Positions 57,915-64,000 of a DNA stretch of 64,000 nucleotides are shown here, piece after piece. The position numbers were made by a program, and so were the translations under genes. Positions within the stretch are counted from its first letter, which is position 1, and every line of letters starts with the position of its first letter. The notes under the pieces are model-generated. The model made no database searches, was not told the origin of the DNA, and was given only the letters and a program-made list of their open reading frames with translations. The stretch is from NCBI RefSeq assembly GCF_018967845.1, contig NZ_JAHLZZ010000001.1, positions 2,790,001-2,854,000 of the forward strand, in the 5' to 3' direction. Source of the stretch: Hymenobacter siberiensis. Its GTDB lineage: Bacteria > Bacteroidota > Bacteroidia > Cytophagales > Hymenobacteraceae.

Positions 57915-59384
57915 CTATTCGGCCCGGCCGGTGTCCACCAGCTTTTGCAGGCGGGCCTGGGCGTCGCGGGGCAGGGCACTCAATAAATCGAGGCCGGTGG
58001 CGGCTTCGATTTTATCCACCGACGTGAGGTATTGCTTCCAATCGGGGCTTACGGTGTTGTTGTCGTTGGGCGTGTCGATGGCTAGGATGCGGACCGTGGG
58101 GTCGGTGGCGATGCGCTGGAGGTCGTTGGTGCCGTCAGGTAGAATCACCATGATTTTCCAGATGCGGGCCGGTACCGTCACGCGGCCCTGGTCTAGGGTT
58201 TGCACGAAGCCGTTGGCACCAGTGCCGCCGCGTCCGTAGCAGCCCATGATGACGTAGATTTCCTGGCCGCGCTGGATTTGCGAGCGGCCGTATTCCTCAA
58301 GGTGGGCCCAGGTTTGCTGGTTGTTTTTGGGGGCCTGGGGCACCATATTGGTCATCAGGAAGGTGTTGGCGTTGGCGTCGAGGTCGGCGGTGCGGTCGCC
58401 GCTGGGGCAGTTGTGGCCTTTGTCGAAGCCGGAGCGGGCGTAGCTGGCGGGCGAGACCTGGTAAAACTGGCGGGGTAGGGCGGCATCGGGGCGGAAATTG
58501 TTCTGGCGGGGCGATTGGCCGAGGTCGGCCTTGTCGATATGCCAGCTTACCCAGGTGGGGATGCCGCGCGGGGCGTTGTAGCCAATGGTGAATTCGGGGT
58601 GCACGAGCAGGTAGTTGCTGGCGTTGGCGGGGTCGGATGTTGCCCCGCTGGGGTTGCCGAGGGTCAGGTTGGCATCGTTGGGGTCCTGGGCCGTGCCCGT
58701 ACCAGCGCCGGTCGGGTACTGCGTGGGAGCAGGTGCCGAAGTGGCAGGAGTCTGCGGGTTGTTCCGGTTTTCGAAGTAGCCGCCTGTGGCTCCAGTACCC
58801 AAGGCCACAGCGGGGCCAGCGGCGGTTTCGAGCACGATGTCGTCGATATCGAGCCGGTTCTTCGGGCCGCTGGTCTTGCGAATTTCCAGACGCAGCGGCT
58901 CATTGGCCAGCCCCGCGAATACGTGCGGCTCAAGGCCCGGGCCGCTCGTGACTACGGGCGCACCGGTGCGGGCGTAGGTGCGGCCACCGTCGCGGCTCAC
59001 CCAAAGCTCCCAGGTGCTGGGGCCGTCCTGGCCGTAGGCGGCGGCCGAAATAGTGATGCGGCGCACGCCGGCCGCGGCATCGAAGCGCATGGACAGGCGG
59101 CCTAGGTTGCGCAGGCGGGCTGCCCGCTCACCGGATTTATGGTCCTGCGGGCTGCTGCCGATGAGGGCGTCTTGAAAATGCCAGACCCCGGTAGCCAGTG
59201 GCTCATCAGCTTCCTCATACGCGCCCTTGCTGCCGGCCTCGAAGGTTTCGGGGAACGGAGCGGGGGCGGGCTGCTGGGCGGTGGAGGCTTGCGGGGCGCG
59301 GGTGGCAGTGGCCGTTTCGGGGGGCTGCTGGGAGCAGGCCAGGAGGCCAAATGTGGCGAGGGTGAGGTAAGCGGAAGCGTGCAT
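57915..59384 (-). CDS. DNA/RNA non-specific endonuclease (NucA type), lipoprotein
   Basis: 489 residues. Lipobox LLACS (Cys ~17), a Pro/Thr/Ala-rich spacer, a beta-rich domain (~50-190) of discoidin-like character, a second Gly/Thr/Pro linker, and the nuclease domain (~240-475). Active site SGFDKGHNCPSGDRT: the classical DRGH appears as DKGH, with catalytic His kept; the Mg-binding Asn is in NNQQTWAHLEEYGR, and FLMTNMVPQ is intact. Probably degrades nucleic acid at the outer membrane or outside. Family precedent: such nucleases have dedicated inhibitors (NuiA); one is fused to the HIT protein nearby. Confidence 0.88.
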   Translation of the reverse strand: MHASAYLTLATFGLLACSQQPPETATATRAPQASTAQQPAPAPFPETFEAGSKGAYEEADEPLATGVWHFQDALIGSSPQDHKSGERAARLRNLGRLSMRFDAAAGVRRITISAAAYGQDGPSTWELWVSRDGGRTYARTGAPVVTSGPGLEPHVFAGLANEPLRLEIRKTSGPKNRLDIDDIVLETAAGPAVALGTGATGGYFENRNNPQTPATSAPAPTQYPTGAGTGTAQDPNDANLTLGNPSGATSDPANASNYLLVHPEFTIGYNAPRGIPTWVSWHIDKADLGQSPRQNNFRPDAALPRQFYQVSPASYARSGFDKGHNCPSGDRTADLDANANTFLMTNMVPQAPKNNQQTWAHLEEYGRSQIQRGQEIYVIMGCYGRGGTGANGFVQTLDQGRVTVPARIWKIMVILPDGTNDLQRIATDPTVRILAIDTPNDNNTVSPDWKQYLTSVDKIEAATGLDLLSALPRDAQARLQKLVDTGRAE

Positions 59385-59489
59385 GAGGCGAAGATATGCG
59401 CCGGCTCGGCCCCGGCGGGCTTCGTGGAAAACCAGTGCGTAGCTTCGCCTCGCTTATTCAGCTTTCCACCTTTTTGCCTCATCCTTTTT

Positions 59490-60215
59490 ATGGAAGACAA
59501 TCAATTCACGCCACAGCCCCGACAAATTCAAATCTCGGCCGAAGAAGCCGCCGAAATCCAATCCCGCTTTTTTGCGCAGGTGTATGGCTGGATGGCCGCC
59601 GGCCTGGGCCTCACGGGCGGCATCGCCATGTTTGCCTCCACGTCGCCGGAACTGATAAACTTCGTTTTCGGCACCCGTTTCGTGTTTATGGGGCTGATTA
59701 TTCTGGAGCTGGTCATCGTGGGCTTTCTTTCGGCCCGCATTTTCGACTGGAGCCTGGGCAAGGTGCAGGCCGCTTTCGTGGGCTACGCCGTGCTGAATGG
59801 CGTGACGCTGAGCTGCGTATTTTTGGCCTACACTTCCGCGTCCATCGCCTCCACGTTCTTCGTTACGGCGGGCACGTTTGGGGTGATGAGCCTCTTTGGC
59901 TATTTCACCAAAGCCGATTTGTCGGGCTGGGGCAAGCTCCTGAGCATGGCCGTTATCGGGCTGGTCATTGCCATGGTGGTTAATATTTTCCTCAACAACT
60001 CGGTGCTGGAAATCGTAACTTCCTTCATCGGGGTGCTGATTTTCACCGCCCTCACCGCCTACGATACCCAAAAGCTGAAGCAGCTGGCGCTGCTGGGCGT
60101 GACGGAAGGCGAGGAAACGAGCAACAAGGCGTCCATCCTGGGTGCGCTCACGCTATACCTCGATTTCGTGAACCTGTTCCTGTTTTTGCTGCGCATTTTT
60201 GGCCGGCGGCGGTAG
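59490..60215 (+). CDS. Bax inhibitor-1/YccA family membrane protein
   Basis: 241 residues from the ATG at 59490. Soluble N-terminus (~30 residues) then seven hydrophobic segments, with the family pattern FFAQVYGWMAAGLGLTGGIAMF at the start and FTALTAYDTQKLKQLA and LGALTLYLDFVNLFLFLLRIFGRR at the end. Related proteins are pH-sensitive calcium leak channels; the bacterial role is unclear. A longer frame upstream overlaps the nuclease gene and is rejected. Confidence 0.93.
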   Translation: MEDNQFTPQPRQIQISAEEAAEIQSRFFAQVYGWMAAGLGLTGGIAMFASTSPELINFVFGTRFVFMGLIILELVIVGFLSARIFDWSLGKVQAAFVGYAVLNGVTLSCVFLAYTSASIASTFFVTAGTFGVMSLFGYFTKADLSGWGKLLSMAVIGLVIAMVVNIFLNNSVLEIVTSFIGVLIFTALTAYDTQKLKQLALLGVTEGEETSNKASILGALTLYLDFVNLFLFLLRIFGRRR

Positions 60216-60369
60216 GCGCAAATACAACTTTCGGAAGTTCGCGAGTACCCTTGCGCAACGGCTCCTTCTGCAAATCCACTTACCGAAGTGGGCTCGCGGA
60301 AGGAGCTGTACTGTTGTAAAAGCGTTAGATAACAACGGTATACCAAGGCGCCGACTTACAGTCCCCAGG

Positions 60370-62196
60370 CTACTTCGGGTTTGGCTTGCGGCCGCGCTTG
60401 GCAGGCTCTTTGGCTACTACGGCCTTATCCGGCAACAGCTTCTGCTGGCGCAGTGCGTCTTTGAGCATGTTCAGCGTGGGGAATTCCTCGCGCAGCTCTT
60501 GGGCCAGGCGCAGGGCCGGCTCCACAAGGCGCGGGCTGGCGGCGTGGGCCAGGGCCAGCCAGCGGCCAATGGCCCCGTAGAGCGGGCCGCCGCGCTTGGC
60601 CCCGGCGTGGCCGTTGAGGTAGGCGCGGCTGTGGGTTTCAAGCGCCACCATGAGGGCGGTGGGGTCGGCGGCAGCCAGCAGGGCAAGGGCAGTCTCCATC
60701 TCCTGAGCGGGGCTGATGAATAGCCATTCGAGGCCCAGCACGAACTCGCGCAGGGCGGCAGTGTCGGTTTCGGTGGCCAGCAGTTCGGCGGCGAAGGCTA
60801 CGCTGCCGCGCCGCTTTTGGGCGGCGGCCACGGCCTCCCGCACGAAAGCCTGAATGGCGGCCGGTGTGAGCAACGGTCGCAGGCGGGCAAAATCTTCCCG
60901 GCTGGAGTTGGCCAGGGCGCGGTGGCGCAGGGCGGCCCGGAACAGGTCGGGGGCCTGGGCGGCCGTGAAGGTGCCCAGCACGAAGCCGCCGAAACGGTCG
61001 GGCCAGGTGGTGAAGGCCGTGGTGGCGGCGCGCAGCAGCCGGGGCCGGTCGGCCTGGGTAAGGTAAAAGTGGAGCAGCTGCTGGGCCACGGCGGGGTCGG
61101 TGGGTAGCAGGGTTTCGGCAGCCTGGGCCCAGGCCGCGTCGTTGGGCAGGGTACGGGCCAGCTGGAGGTGCAGGTGGGCGCGGGTATCGGGGCTCAGCAG
61201 GGCTTTGGCTAGCGCCTCATTAAGCAGGGGCGCGGCGGCGGGGTCGGCGGCCAGGGTCAGCAGCAGGGGCCGCCAGCTGTCCTCGAAACCGTCCCAGGTA
61301 TCGGCGGGGTTGGCTAGGTGCTGACCCAGCCACTTCAGGGCGGCTTTGAGCTCGGCGGGGGGCAGCACGGCTGCCAGCAGCACGGTGGGCCAGCCGGCAG
61401 TGGCCAGGTCGTCGTACCAGCGCCGCAGCACGTCGGTGCCGTAGTGGCCGAAGGTGCCGTAGTCGTCGCTGGCCGGCTCATCAAGCTGGTAGATGGCGAC
61501 ATTGGCCGTGGTCCAGTAGCGCAGGGCGGTGGTGAGCTGGCCGGCGCGGGCCACCCGCAGCAGCTCGGCCACGAAGGGAGCCAGCGTTTCGCGCAGCAGT
61601 TCATCGGCGGCTTCCTGCAGGCCTTCGCCTTCATCGTCCTCGTAGTAGCTCTCGCTGTTTTCCCACAGCTCCTCGTCGAATTCCAGCGTTTCCAACGTCT
61701 CGGTGAGGCGGGCGGGCAGGTCGGCGAGCAGGTCCTCGTCGGACGCGACTACGGGCTGGCGGCCGTAGCCCAGAAACTGCCGGGCCAGGTCGTCGCTCTT
61801 GGCCAGGGCCTGCTTGAGGAAGCGTAGCTTGTCGCCCTTCTTGCGTTCGGCCCAGGCGGCTTTCACCTCGGTGGCCAGCTCGCTCGCCGCAGCCGGCGCT
61901 AGCGCGGGCGGGGCGGGCTGCAGGTCCGTGGCCTGGTAGCCGTCGAGCACGGCCAGGCCCAGGGCCACGCTGTGCTTGCAGATGCCGTCCCAATCGTAAG
62001 GGCAGGTGCAGGTACATTCCGGTCCGGCCGGGGCCAGGCGCAGCGTCACGCGGTAGCTGCGGCTGCCCTGCACCACGGCGTGGAAGGTATCGCCCTCGCG
62101 GCGCAGCTTGGTTACGGAGCCGTTGTTGTAATAGCTCTGGCCGCGAGTGTAGCTGGTGGCGTTGGCCAGCTGGCGTAGGGATTGACGGGTAAACAT
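60370..62196 (-). CDS. SWIM zinc-finger protein
   Basis: 608 residues from the ATG at 62196. N-terminal SWIM finger (residues ~8-75) with Cys-x-Cys and CxnCxH in CTCPYDWDGICKHS, then a long, Ala/Leu-rich alpha-helical repeat region, and a basic end (KEPAKRGRKPNPK). SWIM proteins bind nucleic acid or protein; no helicase domain is present, unlike SNF2-linked SWIM proteins. Function unknown. A TAATTTTG promoter lies 30 bases upstream and excludes a longer N-terminus. Confidence 0.82.
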   Translation of the reverse strand: MFTRQSLRQLANATSYTRGQSYYNNGSVTKLRREGDTFHAVVQGSRSYRVTLRLAPAGPECTCTCPYDWDGICKHSVALGLAVLDGYQATDLQPAPPALAPAAASELATEVKAAWAERKKGDKLRFLKQALAKSDDLARQFLGYGRQPVVASDEDLLADLPARLTETLETLEFDEELWENSESYYEDDEGEGLQEAADELLRETLAPFVAELLRVARAGQLTTALRYWTTANVAIYQLDEPASDDYGTFGHYGTDVLRRWYDDLATAGWPTVLLAAVLPPAELKAALKWLGQHLANPADTWDGFEDSWRPLLLTLAADPAAAPLLNEALAKALLSPDTRAHLHLQLARTLPNDAAWAQAAETLLPTDPAVAQQLLHFYLTQADRPRLLRAATTAFTTWPDRFGGFVLGTFTAAQAPDLFRAALRHRALANSSREDFARLRPLLTPAAIQAFVREAVAAAQKRRGSVAFAAELLATETDTAALREFVLGLEWLFISPAQEMETALALLAAADPTALMVALETHSRAYLNGHAGAKRGGPLYGAIGRWLALAHAASPRLVEPALRLAQELREEFPTLNMLKDALRQQKLLPDKAVVAKEPAKRGRKPNPK

Positions 62197-62226
62197 GGCA
62201 GGGGCGTGGCTGGGTCGTGAGGGTCG

Positions 62227-62234
62227 CAAAATTA
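62227..62234 (-). promoter_or_regulatory. -7 box for the SWIM protein gene
   Basis: TAATTTTG on the minus strand, 30 bases before the ATG at 62196. Confidence 0.55.
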
Positions 62235-62315
62235 GCTTGGCGGGGTGGCACTGCTATTACGCAGTTGCCAGTGTAGCAAGCGTCATGGTTGCTGGTTGTG
62301 GCTATTTGCAAAACA

Positions 62316-62400
62316 GCGTAGCGACGCATCCTTGCGTCTCGTCGCTGAACGAAACCCGCCGTTATTGTTCAACGACGAAACGCAAGGATGCGTCGCTACA
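62316..62400. repeat. Palindromic element, TAGCGACGCATCCTTGCG family
   Basis: TAGCGACGCATCCTTGCGT pairs with ACGCAAGGATGCGTCGCTA, extended by CTCGTCG/CGACGAA. Only copy in the window; between the SWIM and esterase genes. Confidence 0.8.
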
Positions 62401-62437
62401 TCGGCAGACTGACTCTCTAAATAGCTTCAACCAGCAG

Positions 62438-63310
62438 CTACTCAACGGCTGCTCCATTGGCTTTCAGTACCTGTTGCAAAAATAGCACCTGGTAGGGCAG
62501 CGCGGTCTGCCAGTATTCCCAGGTGTGGGCCCCGGGGCGCTCGGTGTAGTCGTGCGGGGTGTGGTTGTACACGAGGCGGCGGTGCAGCTCGCGGTTGATG
62601 TCGATGAGGCCATCATCTACTCCGCAATCGATGATGAGGGGCAGGCCGTTGCGGTGCATTTGTTCGACCAGGGTCAGCACTGAATTGTCGGCGAACCGCT
62701 CGGGATTATCGGCTTCGGAGCCGAGGATGGGGGCCCAGAGTCTGGCGCGGTCGGCGGCCTCGGCGGGTGCCAGCTTGCGGTTCCAGGTGCGCAGGTCGAG
62801 GGTGCCGCTCATGCTGCCGGCGGCGCAATACAGGTCGGGGTGGCGGGCCGAGAGGAAGAGTGCGCCGTGTCCGCCCATGCTCAGGCCGGCGATGACGCGG
62901 CCCTTGCGGTTGGCCACGGTGCGGTAGGTCTGGTCGATTTTCGGGATGACTTCCTGGGTCAGGTAGGTTTCGAACTGGCTATTGGGGCTCACGGGACTGT
63001 TGAGGTAGAAGCTGAAGGTTTCGCCCTCGGGGTTCACGATAATCAGGTTGTACTGGTCGGCCAGGCGGTGCAGCAGCTGCTTGTCGGGTGTCTTGTTCAG
63101 CCAGTCGCCAAAATGGCCCCATGCCCCGTGCAGCAGGTAGAGTACCGGGTAATTCGCCTTTTTATTCTTCGCGTAGGAAGCCGGGAGCACCACGGCGGCC
63201 CGGTAGGTTTTGTGCATGGCCGCACTCGGAATATCCAGGGTATCGACGCGAGCGGCGCGGGCCGCAGTGGCGGTGGCCAGCAGGAGCAGGGCCATTAGGA
63301 GGGAACGCAT
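62438..63310 (-). CDS. Secreted esterase (esterase D/CE1-like alpha/beta hydrolase)
   Basis: 290 residues from the ATG at 63310. Signal peptide (RSLLMALLLLATATAARAA), then the CE1-type fold: VLYLLHGAWGHFGDW oxyanion, nucleophile IAGLSMGGHGALFLSARHP near residue 145, catalytic Asp in DCGVDDGLIDIN near 225, His in PGAHTWEYWQ near 260. Hydrolyses ester bonds, perhaps on polysaccharide or small acyl esters. A second ATG three codons downstream is also possible. Confidence 0.88.
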   Translation of the reverse strand: MRSLLMALLLLATATAARAARVDTLDIPSAAMHKTYRAAVVLPASYAKNKKANYPVLYLLHGAWGHFGDWLNKTPDKQLLHRLADQYNLIIVNPEGETFSFYLNSPVSPNSQFETYLTQEVIPKIDQTYRTVANRKGRVIAGLSMGGHGALFLSARHPDLYCAAGSMSGTLDLRTWNRKLAPAEAADRARLWAPILGSEADNPERFADNSVLTLVEQMHRNGLPLIIDCGVDDGLIDINRELHRRLVYNHTPHDYTERPGAHTWEYWQTALPYQVLFLQQVLKANGAAVE

Positions 63311-63336
63311 GGGTGGAGTGGATGAAGGGAAAAAAG

Positions 63337-63445
63337 GAACGTCATGCCGCGCGCAGGCGAGGCATCTCGCTTGCAATAGTAATTCAATCGTTGGCTAAAA
63401 TGATTACTACCGCATGCGCAATGCCTCAGCTGCGCTCGGCATAAC
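63337..63445. repeat. Degenerate palindromic element, GTCATGC family
   Basis: GGAACGTCATGCCGCGCGCA at the left and GCTGCGCTCGGCATAACGGG at the right, with CGAGGCATCTCGCTTGC inside. More mismatches than other copies, so probably old. Upstream of the next plus-strand gene. Confidence 0.65.
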
Positions 63446-63498
63446 GGGCACTCATCAGCGGGCGTAACTTTACCCCTCGATTTTTAGCAAATAGCATA

Positions 63499-64000
63499 AT
63501 GAAATTCCGCTTACTACTTATTGCCCTGCTGGTCGGTATGGGTAGCGCCCAGGCGAATCAGCTCACCTTTCGGGTTGATATGGGCACCACGGCTGTGCCC
63601 GCTGGTGGCGTGCACGTAGCCGGTAATTTCCAGGCCGCTGCCGGCTTTCCGGCCGACTGGAACCCCGCTACCACCGCCCTGACCGACCCCGACGGCGACC
63701 ACGTCTGGGAAGCCACCGTTAACGTGCCACCCGGTACCTACCTCTACAAATTCGTGAACGGCAACGCCTGGGGCGTTTCCGAATTGGTGCCCGCCACCTG
63801 CGGCATCACCGACGGCGGCGGCAACGTGAACCGGCAGGTAGTAGTGGCCGGCTCGGCCGTGCGCCTGCCCATCGTGGCCTTCGCCGACTGCGCCCCGCAG
63901 CTGCGCTTTGCCGTGGACATGACCGGCCAGACTGTGGCCCGCACCGGCGTGCACGTTGTGGGCAACTTCCAGGCCCTGGCCGGCTACGGCGCGAATAACG
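63499..64000 (+). CDS. Secreted repeat protein (runs off the window end)
   Basis: At least 167 residues with no stop before base 64000. Signal peptide (KFRLLLIALLVGMGSAQA), then two copies of a ~95-residue module (LTFRVDMGTTAVPAGGVHVAGNFQ and LRFAVDMTGQTVARTGVHVVGNFQ), each with an aromatic centre (WNPATT; YLYKFVNGNAWG) recalling starch-binding or E-set-type domains. Such repeat proteins in Bacteroidota often end in a type IX sorting signal; the C-terminus is not in view. Confidence 0.75.
   Translation, partial: MKFRLLLIALLVGMGSAQANQLTFRVDMGTTAVPAGGVHVAGNFQAAAGFPADWNPATTALTDPDGDHVWEATVNVPPGTYLYKFVNGNAWGVSELVPATCGITDGGGNVNRQVVVAGSAVRLPIVAFADCAPQLRFAVDMTGQTVARTGVHVVGNFQALAGYGANN

Noticed and set aside
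60230..60330. Inverted repeat after the Bax-inhibitor-1 gene
   Set aside because: Arms (CTTTCGGAAGTTCGCGAG / CTCGCGGAAGGAGC) pair too loosely to call a palindromic element; perhaps a decayed one.
1..64000. CRISPR arrays
   Set aside because: No regularly spaced direct repeats; the many repeats are inverted and dispersed.
1..64000. tRNA or rRNA genes
   Set aside because: No cloverleaf with CCA-type ends or rRNA-like conserved blocks noticed in the gaps; a tRNA-finding program would settle it.

Overview
The window is a 64 kb piece of a Bacteroidota chromosome, most likely a Hymenobacter-like member of the Cytophagales. The evidence is the high G+C coding sequence, the Bacteroidota -7 promoter box (TAnnTTTG) in front of many genes, the lack of obvious Shine-Dalgarno sites, lineage-typical families (DUF5606, DUF2851, LuxC-like acyl-CoA reductase beside a dicluster ferredoxin) and parts resembling type IX secretion components (PorT, a PorE-like OmpA protein). 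About 50 genes are supported. I saw no rRNA, tRNA, CRISPR array or prophage. The genus is inferred from overall character, not from a search.

Layout. 1-7.6 kb: rsgA (cut by the window edge), waaA, a peroxiredoxin and aspartokinase lysC on minus, then fbp on plus, then DUF5606, a TonB-C protein and engB on minus. 8-12 kb: a PorE-like OmpA protein, ubiE and porT. 12-18 kb: an SDR, an esterase, cdd, a saccharopine dehydrogenase, and an ABC permease gene broken by an IS200-type element and frameshifts, with its ATPase left intact. 18-26 kb: trmN6, rnhA, marC, a class V aminotransferase, aroQ, xerD, ftsK and lolA. 27-36 kb: DUF2851, a membrane protein, a PglD-like acyltransferase, trhO, a nucleoside phosphorylase, acyl-CoA reductase/ferredoxin, and a PP-loop sugar amidotransferase paired with a nitrilase. 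37-42 kb: valS and a lipoyl E2. 42-52 kb: vapBC, the lipid-synthesis cluster (DUF177-rpmF-plsX-fabH-efp-accB-accC on minus), a damaged higBA, pdxA and a leucyl aminopeptidase. 53-64 kb: rsmA, a SerA-like dehydrogenase, greA, a HIT-NuiA fusion, an esterase, a secreted NucA-type nuclease, a Bax-inhibitor-1 protein, a SWIM protein, an esterase and the start of a secreted repeat protein.

The most distinctive feature is the number of long palindromic elements between genes (more than 20, in several families). One family (TAGCTGATAGC / GCTAACAGCTA) also sits in frame inside valS. A TIR-bearing MITE occurs twice and carries the commonest palindrome inside one copy. Other leads are a protein joining a HIT domain to a nuclease-inhibitor (NuiA-like) domain 1 kb from a NucA-type nuclease, a possible split analogue of glutamine-dependent NAD synthetase (nitrilase plus PP-loop amidotransferase), several promoters placed so that the mRNA would be leaderless, and a one-base deletion in higB that destroys the family's C-terminal motif.
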